From: Labia minor
Lineage: Eukaryota; Arthropoda; Insecta; Dermaptera; Spongiphoridae
Reading direction: 5' to 3'
Assembly: GCA_963082975.1 (NCBI GenBank)
Contig: OY720344.1
Location: forward strand, 90,640,538 to 90,704,537
Length of the DNA stretch: 64,000 bases
The translations under genes were made by a program, and so were the position numbers. How positions within the stretch are numbered: the stretch's first letter is position 1; every line of letters begins with the position of its first letter. Below, piece after piece: positions 25,381-37,202 of this stretch. Under the pieces are notes generated by a model that saw nothing but the letters and a program-made list of their open reading frames with translations, was not told where the DNA came from and did not search any database.

Positions 25381-28300
25381 ATGTCCTTCCTAAATCTGCA
25401 ATTAATTTTACAGTTTATTTTTTTGTTTATTACCCGAAATTATGGGGCCAGCGACAGGTGTTTGTTTCTACAAGCGTTGATGTTAAAAATGAGATATCAA
25501 TGTCTTTTAACTCTCGATGATTTTCATTTAAAAAGTAATTTTAAATAAAACAAAAATCATGTTTACTTTTTACATTACTAATAGTTATTCTTTCTAGCGA
25601 AAGAGATTGCTTGTATTGATCAAATGATAATTGGTTGGCTGGAGAGAACATCCGAGTTGTGCTTGGAAGCCAGGAAAAGATGCGTCCATAAACGATTTAT
25701 TGTATTATCTGAAAAGATGGAAATTACTTTTCTTCAAAATGTAAGTATTTTTTATATTTACCAATATAGATTGTCTAAGGCTTAGACAATCTATATGATA
25801 TTTTATTTATTAATTGCAGAAGATGAAGATTTTATTTAAACGTAGTCAGTTGTGATTAAATATTTTTGAGATCCAAAAACTTGCATTTTGTTTGGTATCA
25901 ATTCTTCCCTCCAACTCCCTCTTTCTCTACAAGTACATATAACTTCTCGCTTACATAAGCTTTGTACTTTTTATGTCCCTAATGGATAAAAGTGAAATAT
26001 TACCCTATTTATGTAAAAACAGGAAAGTTTTCTTAAAAAAATAATATCAATAATAATAATAAATTTAATTTTGTTCAATTTATGTTTAAATTTACATAAT
26101 AATAAATAAACTTTGTTTTCACCTTGGTTAATCTCGACGTTTCATTTTGGCGCCATTTTCAAGAGAGTTTAAGAAAAGAAATTTTGCAATCTTGGATTTT
26201 AGCCTGTAAGAACGAGAATCATTTTTGAGGTTTTGAGTTAAATTGATAGGTGAATAATGTTTGATATACTCTATTTTGTAGCTTCGAAGTATTTTTGGTA
26301 CTAGTATTGCTTCTATCAAATGTGGTCCAAACTAATGTTTGGCGAGTATGTTGGGTGTGGCAGAACTTCCGATTGGAACTGCAACAGTGTATTCTTTACA
26401 ACTCTTGCGTGTGACCGAGCCTTGTCATGCAAAAGGATGAATTTGCGTCTGTTACTAGCTATTGCTGGTCCTTTTTGTAACAATACGTCGTTCAATTTGC
26501 TCAGTTGACGTCGGTAGACATATGCAGTTACAATTTCATTAGGGTTTAGCAGCTAGTAATCTATGCGCACGGCAGTGCGCCGGCCAAGTTCCAGCAAGCC
26601 GCGCGCATGCCGTAAGTATATTTACACGAATGGTTTGGAGTCACTTTTGACCCCCCTGTATCTCAGTGCCTATTGCAAGTACAGAGATAAAATTTTATCT
26701 ACGTAGTCATATACTAGAACTAAAGCAGTATGCCAAATTTCATAGTTATAGCTTCAGTAGATCCTGAAATATGACCCTGTGAAAATAGTTTATTATGGAA
26801 CTGATTCACTGATTGGTCAACAAAATTCTTAAGGTATTTCCAATTGTCCTAGCGCTATGAAATTTGGCATACAGGTCGTGTGTTATAAGTAGGTTAACAA
26901 AAAATTATGAAATTTAAGAAATCGGTCAAGCTTGAGTTGTTATAATCGAATATCAATGCGATTTTAACGAATTCAAACGAATTCATTGGTTTTGTCAGAA
27001 ACTAATCCAAGCTAGGACTTCGAAATTTGGTACACCGATATTATTCACAGTTTGTAGATTTCTTTTAAAATTTCCTCAAAATCGGTTAACCGGAAGTGGT
27101 ACTTTACCTACACTGGTTGCGTTTACCTTTCAAGTAAAGTACCAGTTTGCTTCGAGATATTTGCTTCCTATTTTGTATATAGATTTACAAATATGAAAAA
27201 AATTCAGATACCAATTTTCATCATGATCTGACTACCGGAAGTGACATTTTACCTATACAAGTAGCGGTAGGTGTAAATTATAAATATATATAATAGTGTT
27301 AAACCATTTTACTTTATAATTTAAATTAATTAGTTTGTTTATTTTTATTGTTATAACTTAACAGTTTCTATATAATTTTCAATGAATTAATTAATAGTTC
27401 TAATTATTTATTATTCAATACAAGTTGGAAATTCAGAACTATAAAATAAAAGAACAAATAAAATTATTATATTTAATATATAAACAAATATAATTTTAAT
27501 TTAAAAAAATTTGCAATTTTTTTAAACACAAAATTACTTCAAAGGCTAAGAATGGACGCGGGCGCTGCACAAAAAGGAAAAAATAGGAAGTTTTCTTTAA
27601 AAAAAGTATTGAAATCTAATCAAAAACATACCTGTTAAAAAGGGGGCCAAGTTCCTATCGGCTATTTGTTTGCCTAAAAAAGGGTTCAAATCCATCCCAA
27701 TGCCAAGTTTAGATGCACTTTAAAATCAATCATAATCATTTTCATCAACAGCCTGATCCACTGGTAAACATTTGGCATTCCCAAGAATCGCCACCACACC
27801 CAGGCACGCCACTTTATTCGCGTCAACGGTCCATCTGGCCGAAATTCACTTTACCATACACCCAAATTAAAATATGGTATAGTTGTTAAAATACGTAGGT
27901 ACATGGTTTAAAATATCTAAAATTATAATACTTAGAAATTTGAACTTAGCAGGTTAATTTATATATTTAAATAATAAATATAATTATACAATTAATCTAG
28001 TGTTATGTACAGCACGAAAACCTGCCAAGTTCAAATTTCTAAGTATTATAATTTTAGATATTTTAAACCATGTACCTACGAATTTTAACAACTATACCAT
28101 ATTTTAATTTGGGTGTATGGTAAAGTGAATTTCGGCCAGATGGACCGTTGACGCGAATAAAGTGGCGTGCCTGGGTGTGGTGGCGATTCTTGGGAATGCC
28201 AAATGTTTACCAGTGGATCAGGCTGTTGATGAAAATGATTATGATTGATTTTAAAGTGCATCTAAACTTGGCATTGGGATGGATTTGAACCCTTTTTTAG

Positions 28301-31300
28301 GCAAACAAATAGCCGATAGGAACTTGGCCCCCTTTTTAACAGGTATGTTTTTGATTAGATACATTATACCTTACTAATCCCACCATATGCATAGCAAGGC
28401 ATTATGGCCATGAACATTCCACTACAGTGTCGATGAGATTGGCTCTCCTGGACATTCCAATGATTTTTTGCGTTTGGGATTGTCGTATAGATCTACTTTT
28501 TATCGCCAGTCACAATATTGTTGATTATTGAAAATAAATAGTATTTGAATAGTTTTGTTTGTGAATTACTACAATTAATATTAATTATTTTTGTATTCAT
28601 TGTCGAATGAGTGACGATAGATTTTCTGAACCGAGATAAAAGACTTGAATGAACAGCGAGGAGTTTTTATTAAATTCTTAAAAAATGTTTTGTACCAAAA
28701 TTACAAAAAAAGTAATTGTTTGATATTTTCTATGTATAAATTGAGTCATATTGTAAGAATAGTAGAATTTATTACCAGTAGGATGTTCATTATAAACGTC
28801 CCAGCGAATTTATTAATACTACCAGTCAATTTTTGAAAATACTGAGCGGTGGCTCGGTGAAGCAGATACTTTATTAATATTATCTGATTAATATTTTTAT
28901 TTGCAGATACGTTATGATTATTGTAACATTGATACAGCCATTTTATTAATGCTTGATGAAGAAAAGTCTATAGAAGATTTAAAAAAGTTTTTTTATCATA
29001 TTAATATTAGTATTAATACTAAATTTATGTTAGTACAACAAACATCATTTGGATATTCTTGGAGTGATATTTTTCGCTTAGATATTGAATCACCCATTCA
29101 GATCGTTCATCAGGGCGAATGGTCGTCAACGAAAGGATTTCTTTTCATTCAAATTCATCAAAGTATAAATATATATAAGGAACGTATGAATTTTCATGGA
29201 AAAACATTTCGTGTGGGAATATATCATGTAAAATTAAATTTTGAGTATCATTCAAAAAATAGTCTAGTAATATTTGCGTGTATTTTACTTTTTTAGGAAC
29301 CTCCATACCTTATATTCAACCAAAAACAAAATGGAGCAATACAAGGAATGACTCATGAAGTCTGGCAAATTATCTCAGGATCTTTAAATTTCAGGTAAGG
29401 TAGTAATGTCCAAAAATTCAACCCTGTCTAGACCAATCAGCTTTCCTATATATTCTTTTGAGAAAGAAGACAAAAGCTACTTGAAAGGGAAAATAACGGA
29501 TAGATCTATATAAAAAAAACACTTTAAAAATATATATAAAAAAAATCTGGAGTGTCTCCACTCGACTATCTCGCAAGTTTTAATTGGATTAATTAACACA
29601 TATATTATATTTGAATTAATTTTAATTAATTATAAATTATAAATTAAAATTAATAAATAATATTTATTAAACCAGCGCGTGTTTTGTTCTTTGTTGATGG
29701 CACCACGCCACGTTCTGGTGCGTGATGGCAGTCAACGTGTTAAAACATTCAATTAAGCTGAAATTATATATATATCAGTTTTATACCATTTTTAATCATG
29801 TGATAAACTATCAAACATATATCTTTAATTTTACGGTCAGTTTAGAGGAAAAGAAATTAAAAGTGATACGTAATGATCTTCTTCCGAAAGAGCTACATTT
29901 TTTATAATGCCCATGTATCAACTTTCATTATTCTTGGTCAAACCGTTTTTGCGTAATCTCGTCTACGTACAGACACACACACACACAGAGAGACATTTTT
30001 CTCAACCTTAGTGAAAATGACTCAAGGGTCTTCAAAACAAACAAACAAACATCAAAATCTCGACATCAAAAATTTTCGTGATCGCAATACTATCTGGCGA
30101 GATAGTAATACATCTAATAGATATTTATATTAACACTAATTTTGCTAAAAGTGTTACATAAAATACTAATATATTAATAAATAATTTTCTAATTATTTTG
30201 ATTTATATAAGTATTACCAATCAGTAAAGAATTACAGTTATTCTTATTATATTTTTATTTATGATAATTCTATAGCAAGGCTTCTTAAACCTTTTTCATT
30301 CGCCACCCCATTTATGATTGCGAGTTTCCTGGCGTCCCCGTATAAATATAAAAGAAAGATATATAAATATTTTTTGATGATTTATTTATTAGGTATCAAT
30401 ATACATACATATAAATCTAAATGAGCAAATACACATCTAGAATCTAGGTGAGTATTTGTATAATTTTTAGATTCTAGATGTTACAAAATCGTGTATTTAA
30501 ATATTTGACATTAAAATCTCTCGCGACCCCAGAATTTTGCTACGCGACCCCGTTTGGGAGAAGGCCTGTTCTAAAGCACTTAATTAAATTTTATTAAGGG
30601 TGTTGTTTTAGAATTTAAAATTATTTTTTATTAAAAATAGAATTGAAGTCTAGTGTGTATAACAAAAAAATATTTCTGATAACATTTTTAGTACCTTATA
30701 TATTACCTATGAGTTTACTGAGACTCGTCTTCTTGAAAATCAAACCTGGACTGGATTTATGTCATATATTCTAAATGAAGAAGCGGATCTAATTATGAGG
30801 ACTATGAGGGAATCGAAATTAATCGAATTTGTTGATTTTTTACACACTATTTTTCCAGATCGGTATATATATCAATATTTTCCACTATTGGCTTAATTTT
30901 CTTCTTATTATTATTATTTTAAATAGGTATTCAATATTTTTCAAACGCGAAGAAGTAACTGTAAATAATCTAAGATCATATTGGAGATCATTTATTGAAC
31001 CATTTGACGATTATCTCTGGTTAGCACTTTGGATTACACTAGTTATCTTCTCTATTTGGAATTTGATTCTATATATAGTAAATAATTTTCATCATATGTC
31101 AAAACCACAATTATTTCTTTCTTCATTCATAAATATAATTGGCGTATTTTGTCAACAAGGTAATTATTTTTTTACTTATTAAAATTAAGATATTTGTTTT
31201 AAAATATGATGATTTATATATTTAGTTAGTAGATCCAACCAGGGGTGCAGAGGGTGCAAGGCACCCGTGTGGCCCGAACCGCCTTAAAAGTATTTATTCA

Positions 31301-34300
31301 TTTTATGAATTTTTTCAATATGGTTCTAAAAAAAAAAGGTAAAATGTTTTTACGATCAGGATCTTAAATACTTTCGACTTTTTTTAAATATGGTTCTTAA
31401 AAAACTAAATTATCTTAAATTTACTTTATTTTTTTTTTTATTTGTAAATTTTTAACAACTTTGATTGGGTTAGGGAAGGGGCGGCAAAATTATTCTCGCC
31501 CCCGGACGGCATATACCATAGGAACGGCCCTGAATACAGTGAATAATGAAAATTGATAAATAAGATTAAATCATTTTTTTTTCATTTTTATTTAAAATTG
31601 TACTAAAACGTAAAAATGAGACTGAAAAAGTTAATTAAAACAACATTAAATATGGGCGATAATAATATTGAATATTTAAAATATATTCAATACCAATTTG
31701 TATAATTCTACTTTTGTCAAAAGGTCTTAATATTTATTTTAATATTTTTTGCCAACTATCTTTATTTCTTTTAAATTTAAGCCAAAATACTTTATTGGTA
31801 TTTATTAAATTTGTATTGATTTATTGACTACTTAGGACAGATTGGCCTTCATTCTGTACACAAAAAATTAAAAAGTCAAAAACAAAAAAATAAAAATAAA
31901 TGTAATCTGCACAACCACATATGTATTATTAACTCTATTATCACTAATATGTATAATAATTTTTTTATCTTCCCCTATTATATTTTTATGTTTTATGAAG
32001 TATTGAATTGATCATATAGATTGGAAATTGGTTAAAATAAAATAAAAAATATCTAAACAAAGTGAGTTAATATAAATGGTATATAATAATATGGATAATA
32101 AATGAAATAATAATATTTTATTCACTTCCGTAATATATATATATATATATATATAAATTTCTAAAAATTTACTTTTCATTGCATTATTATCTTCAAATTT
32201 AATACAAAATATGATCAAAATTAGTGTTCGATAATCTGAGATTTGTAGAAGAAGGTTAGTCTTCTTATTTTTTGTAGTTATAAAGTTTGAAAAATAAGAA
32301 AATCACCACTGAAATGTCGAGTTTGTTTATTTAATTAAAAATTCATTTTACTATCTTTATATTTTCTAGGAATTGATAATATGCATTATAATTCTATTTT
32401 GATAGCAATTGAAATATACCTATAATAATTTATAATAAAATCAAACTGGTATTGTACTTCCTTAGTACTTTAAACGTATACACTATTTTTATATATTTTT
32501 TTTAGAATAATAAATAAAATAAAAGGGAAAAATTAAAATATATTTTTAATTGAACGATAATTAATTTTATATGGAGTTATGTAAGGAAAATAATAATTTA
32601 TCCTTTGCATTATAAAGAATTTTATTTGAAATATGCAATAAAATTAATTTTTCATCTTAAATATTTTTGTGGTAGAAAATAAATTTATATTAAAATTGTC
32701 CTCGAATCTTAATGTCATACATGCGCTCATACTTAAGAAATTATATTAAATTTTGAGCATCATTTACTACTTTTCCTTCAAATAGTATCTCTGGTCTAAA
32801 TTAATGATTATATTATTTTTTTAGGATCTATTTTTGAGAAGAATACACTTATTAAATTGAGTAGTCGTATTTCAATTAATCTCTTTTTCTTTTCATCTTT
32901 ATTGATTTATCAAAGCTATTCTTCATGCATTATTTCGTTTCTCGTTGCCCAGGATAATTCACTCGCCTTTAATGATATCAATGGATTAATTAAAACTCCT
33001 GGTTATGAAATCCAATTAACCCATGGTTCACAGCTAATTTATATTTTACAAGTAAATATAATTATTAATATTAATTATTAATCATTTTTTTTTAATTATA
33101 ATTTTTTGTTCATTACTATGTAAATTTTTAGAATATTCGAGATCCTAAAATTCAAAAGTTTTATCAAAATTTCATTGAACCACAGAAGAATATGCCAAAA
33201 GTATTAGAAGGATTAAATAATGTAGGGATACGAAAGAAATATGGATTTATTACAATTGAAAGATTGGGTAGTACTTTTTTCAAGACTCAAAATTATCCTA
33301 TATTAACATTTCCATTGTTAAAAGAACCAATCTTAATGTCTTTTATTATCAAAAAGAATTCACCTTATCAACGTTATCTTAATTGGAGGTGAGGATTATA
33401 TGTTATTAGTCATGCATGTGATAAACAACGCAATTGATTGAAAAGGACAACAATGATTGAAGTAGTATATACATATATGAACTGGTTGTTTTATGGTATA
33501 TCTATTGTCATTAATTTGAATGTAATATATAAATAACCTGGTTACATGAAATTGGTATATCAAATTGAATTTGAAAGTTCAAATTTTTGAATATAAATTT
33601 GTATATAAATTTCTATTATTTACAAACATATAATAAGGCTTGGCCATTGTTACTTTATCAATTAATAATTGTTCTAATAGAAAAGTCAATAAATATTGAA
33701 AAAATAAAGAAATAATTATTTTGTTATCTATGGCTTTCATTCACTCATATATATTGTACTGATTCGACATTATGATTATTTTTTTTATAAAGAATTCAAA
33801 TTAGATTGTAAAGTAAAGACAATGAGGATATGTTTATTTCAGGCCTTGAAATTAAATTAAAGGCAGTTTGATATAAACAATGATAGTAAATAAAAAAGGA
33901 TTATAACAAACTATTATAAACAATTATTTTTGAATTAAAGTGACACATAAATAAAGCTCTTTTGTATCAAGAGATGAATAATTTTATTAATTAAAAATTT
34001 ATATAAAACAAACATAATTTTGAGAATTACCCAAAACAATATTTTCGGTAGATTATAATTTTTTTTCTAATATTTTCAAAAGATTTTTTTATTATATTCA
34101 AATAAGAAGGAAAGTAAAACACCTTTCTTTTTAAATGAAATTTTTTAATATTATATTATTATGAAAGTAAACTCTTCAGTGGTTTAGTGGTTAGCACGAC
34201 AGTCTACCACGCTGAAGACTTCGGGCCTAGCGAAATTCAATAATTAAAAGCTCTGCGTGAACCTCAGGGTCTTTAAATTAATAATAATTATGAAAGTAAA

Positions 34301-35024
34301 AGCTCCAGGGTAGCCTGGTGAGCAACAAGTTGGTCTATTAGGGTCCTGGTCTCGGGAAGGGAATTTCTCTCTAGCTGGGATCTATGGAAACAAAGCTTAC
34401 ATCATCAGAATTTGGAAGCTACTTGAAATGAGAAGAAAAGGTTGAGAGGATTCGTTGTGCTAATCATTCAACACCTTTACTCCGCTTAGAAGGCAACCGA
34501 CTTGATAGGCGCTGTGCTTTCATAAAATGTTCAAATGCCACAGGTTGTATATGAATTGGAAAAAGTAAAATTTTATTTTTGAAATATATCAAGCTCGGTT
34601 TAGCTGGGGATTAAAGAGATTTTTGTATACCTATCTTGAAAAAAATGTAATTTTTTTCATTCAAAATAATTTCTTTTATTTAAAACTATTTAAAAATTCT
34701 TAGCCGCAGCAAATAAATCCTTAACGGCACCTGCCATGAGTCACTTCCCATTCCCTCACCTCATTCTTTATATTATTTATTTCTATATGAAAATTTATAA
34801 TTACTTTAAAATTTCTATTTTTTAGAATTTTACAAATAACGGAACATGGTATCCGGGAGAGAATTAAATTATCTTATTTTAACAAACCAACCGAGTTACC
34901 TAGTAATAAATTCTTTTCTATTGGAATGCCCACCTTATTATTGCCTATGTCTATTTTATTCATTGGTCTATTTTTTTCGATTCTGTTTCTCTCTTTTGAA
35001 ATGATTTACTTTAGTATATCTTGA
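25381..35024 (+). CDS. Divergent ionotropic receptor (IR, iGluR-like ion channel), complete
   Basis: Exons 25381-25534, 25598-25740, 28907-29227, 29297-29394, 30692-30862, 30927-31159, 32825-33051, 33132-33388, 34826-35024; GT-AG junctions, phases agree; 600 residues. The start MSFLNLQLILQFIFLFI gives a signal peptide; an in-frame ATG at 25339 is an alternative. The ligand-binding half S1 starts near FRVGIYHEPPYL. TM1 is about residues 326-348, the pore loop carries CQQG (371-374), M3 with SLLIYQSYSSCIISFL is about 389-412, S2 follows, and TM4 is about 567-591. Known: IRs are protostome odour, taste, humidity and temperature receptors on sensory dendrites, working with co-receptors. The Arg and Thr/Asp contacts that bind glutamate are not evident (the segment reads ESKLIEFVDF), typical of divergent tuning IRs; the ligand is unknown. 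Intron 2 holds a large insertion and palindrome. The next gene on the same strand is a DEG/ENaC channel. Confidence 0.93.
26320..26556 (-). pseudogene. mariner transposase C-terminal fragment (distal half of a split copy)
   Basis: The minus strand reads NPNEIVTAYVYRRQL, ILLHDKARSHT and VLPHPTYSPNISLDH, in the order and spacing of the catalytic C-terminal half of mariner transposases, where HDNARPH and PYSPDLAP boxes are usual. A stop precedes NPNEI. The upstream half of the same copy is at 28362-28545. Confidence 0.85.
26559..28359. mobile_element. 1.8-kb insertion into the mariner copy, with TA duplication
   Basis: The mariner reading frame stops at 28362 and resumes at 26556 (minus strand) with nothing missing if this block and one TA are removed. 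TA occurs at both junctions (26557-26558 and 28360-28361). The left ~1 kb contains AAATTTGGCATACAGG-type and CCGGAAGTG motifs common in non-coding transposon sequence. The right ~745 bases are the large inverted repeat. The two outer ends are not inverted copies of each other, so the element type is unresolved. Confidence 0.7.
27614..28360. repeat. Near-perfect 342-bp inverted repeat (long palindrome), 63-base loop
   Basis: Arms 27614-27955 and 28019-28360 were compared base by base. Only two mismatches were found: 27893 against 28081, and the A/G near the inner end (TGAACTTAGC against the complement of GCCAAGTTCA). The arms are less AT-rich than the surroundings and contain GGTTCAAATCC, which looks like a pol III B box. 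The loop is AT-rich. The whole structure lies inside IR intron 2 and would fold into a long hairpin if transcribed. Confidence 0.95.
28362..28545 (-). pseudogene. mariner transposase middle fragment (proximal half of the split copy)
   Basis: The minus strand reads IVTGDKK, YTTIPNAKNHWN and MPCYAYGGISK, matching the mariner region IVTGDEKW through MLCIWWD in order. Stops are present. It continues at 26556 across the insertion. Confidence 0.8.
29544..30107 (+). mobile_element. REP-B copy 3, near full length
   Basis: It starts AATCTGGAGTGTCTCCACTC and ends TCGTGATCGCAATAC, then CTGGCGAGATAGTA, with a (CA)n tract near 29977 and ATATATATATCAG in the middle. It lies in IR intron 4 in the sense orientation. 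Confidence 0.9.
30275..30580. mobile_element. hAT-type MITE remnant
   Basis: Left end GCTTCTTAAACCTTTTTCAT then CGCCACCCC; right end CGCGACCCCGTTTGGGAGAA then GGCCTGTTCTAAAGC. Imperfect inverted ends with CCCC blocks just inside are typical of CAGTGGTTCTTAAAC-type hAT MITEs. It lies in IR intron 4. Confidence 0.55.
31230..31545. mobile_element. REP-C-related element, inverted relative to the 20767 copy
   Basis: TTTTTCAATATGGTTCTAAA then AAAGGTAAAATG is the reverse complement of the interior of the 20767 element. The right end CTCGCCCCCGGACGG leads to GGAACGGCCCTGAATAC. The left end GGGGTGCAGAGGGTGCAAGG is poorly matched. It lies in IR intron 6. Confidence 0.5.
34178..34550 (+). mobile_element. 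tRNA-derived SINE remnant
   Basis: TCAGTGGTTTAGTGGTTAGC resembles a tRNA D-arm/A box. It is followed at tRNA spacing by an anticodon-arm-like stretch (GTCTACCACGCTGAAGAC) and a decayed T-arm (GGGCCTAGCGAAATTC). A non-tRNA body of moderate GC follows to about 34550. Too decayed to be a functional tRNA gene. It lies in IR intron 8. Confidence 0.5.
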
Positions 35025-35659
35025 AATTTTTTATATTTTTTTCAAATGAATCATTCTATATATATATAATAAAATATGATATAATTAATAATATTTAATA
35101 TAATATTGATAAAATATATTTTTTTTTAATCAATCAATGTATAATCAATCATTATAGGCGTAATTTGTACATTTATAAATAGATAACAATTGTTATTGCT
35201 TATTTTAAATATTATTTATTAAATTAATTCACCAAATACATAATGTATATTTATAATTATTAAGAGGAAATTGACATAAATAAAAAAAATAAAAAAAAAA
35301 TGATTTATAAAAATTTTTATTTATGTTGGAATTCCTCTTTGTCCTTTATTTTATTTTTGTCGATTCTAGATCTAAATTTTTTTATTCATATTATTATTTT
35401 ATTAATTTATTTTAATACTATAATATAACATTATTATTAGCTCTAGAAATCTAAGCCAATATAAACAATTATCACATTTTATAAATTTATATATTTATTT
35501 ATTTATCATAAATTTTTTGGACATGTTGAGATTTGAACCTTCATCCTTTTGATCAGTAGTTTAGCATATGAAAAAAATTTAATAAAAGAATAATTAGTTA
35601 AGAAAAAAATTTTAAAAAATCGAGAAAATGATTAGTAAAATATTTTTTACTAAAGTAAA
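35025..35659. other. AT-rich spacer after the IR gene
   Basis: Presumed 3' UTR and spacer. Apart from A/T runs nothing was recognised before the REP-B element at 35660. Confidence 0.5.
35068..35073 (+). terminator. Candidate poly(A) signal of the IR gene
   Basis: AATAAA 44 bases after the TGA stop of the IR gene. Confidence 0.5.
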
Positions 35660-36732
35660 AAATCTGGAGTGTCTCCACGCGACTATCTCCCAATTTTGAA
35701 TTGGATTAATTAACATATATTATATTGAAATTTAATTGAATTAATTATAAATTATAAATTAAAATTAATCAATAATATTTATTATATCAGTGCGTGTTTG
35801 GCTCTTTGTTGATGACGCCATGTCACCTGGCGCGTGATTGACAGTCAACGTGTTAAAAAATTAAAAAAACTAATTCTGGTACTTTCAGCAATTCAATCAA
35901 GCTGAAATTCTATATATAGCAGTTTTATACAATCTTTAATCATGTGAAAAACTATAAAACATATTTCTTTATATTTACAGTGAGTTTAGCGGAAAAATAA
36001 ATCAAAACATGGTAGGTAATGGTCCTCTTCCGAATGAGCTACATTTCTCAAATGTTGATAGAAAACTATGGATTTCGAATAATGTCAGTGTACCAAATTT
36101 CATTATTCTAGCTCAAACCGTTTTTGCGTAATTTTTTCTACATACACATACACAGACTTACGAGGGTGGTCTGAAAAGTTTCCGACCAGACCAAGAAAAA
36201 CGATGTTTTTCTATTTTTCTTTTGTTTTATTTTTCAAAATTCAAGATAGCTGAGACCTGTACGATGTCAGCTGAACGTGTGCGAAATATTTTGCAAAACC
36301 ATTTGAATATGGAAAGCTATGTGCAATGTGGGTACCGCATTTCCTAACGTTAGACCAAAAATTGCTTCGTAAAACCATTTCTAACGACAATTTGGCGCTC
36401 TAGGCGTAATCCAAACGAATTTTTGCGTCGATTCATAACTGTTGATGAGACTTAAATTAAGTTAAATCAAATTTAATTAATTAATTAAATTAATTAGAAC
36501 ACCGTTATGAGAAATGTATCAGTGTTGATGGAGATTATGTTGAAAAATATAGCAAAAAAAAAATTTAAAAACATCATTTTTCTTGGTCAGGTCGGAAACT
36601 TTTCATCCCACCCTCGTACATTTTTCTCAACCTTAGTTAAAATGACTCAGGAATCTTCAAAACGTATAAAAACATCAAAATCTCGACATCAGAAATTTTC
36701 GTGATCGGAATACTATTTCTGGCTAGATAGTA
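35660..36732 (+). mobile_element. REP-B copy 4, interrupted by a mariner element
   Basis: 5' end AAATCTGGAGTGTCTCCACG; 3' end GAAATTTTCGTGATCGG then GATAGTAAAA. The CACACAGAC...ATTTTTCTCAACC segment is split at 36160 by the mariner-derived element at 36161-36616. It lies between the IR and the channel gene. Confidence 0.9.
36161..36616 (+). mobile_element. Internally deleted mariner element, 456 bp, TA target site
   Basis: Inverted ends CGAGGGTGGTCTGAAAAGTT and (reverse complement) CGAGGGTGGGATGAAAAGTT are both flanked by TA. Decayed transposase pieces in order: MSAERVRNILQNHLNMES, RFITVDET, then after a deletion EKCISVDGDYVEKYSK, a typical mariner C-terminus. The catalytic core is lost. It is nested in REP-B copy 4. 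Confidence 0.9.
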
Positions 36733-37202
36733 AAAATTTCACTTTGTACATATCTCTAGTAAGTTTTGCTTGTATATATATATACAGACACACCTTATTG
36801 AGTTTCAGAAATTCTTAAAACATATAAATATCTTAAAAAATGAATTCGTTGATTTATTTGAAATCTCTAATTCTATTTTTTGGATCTTTTAAATATCTTT
36901 CATCTTCCATATTATGGTACTATAATATTCTACAAATATAACTAGTGATATATATATAAATATATATAGGATTATTTTTTTTTAATTAAGGTAATTTAAA
37001 AAAATAACATAATTTAATAAAACATATTTGATATACGATTCTTATTTATTTTTATTTTTTGTTGTTGTGAGTTGATCAATCAACGGAAATGAAAATGTTA
37101 AAAGGCCGGGTGAGTCAATATATATAGTCGTCAAATATCTTGCGTGTAGATGGTTTGATATTAGCAAGTGAATTGGTAAATATTCTAGAGAGCAGTAAAA
37201 AA

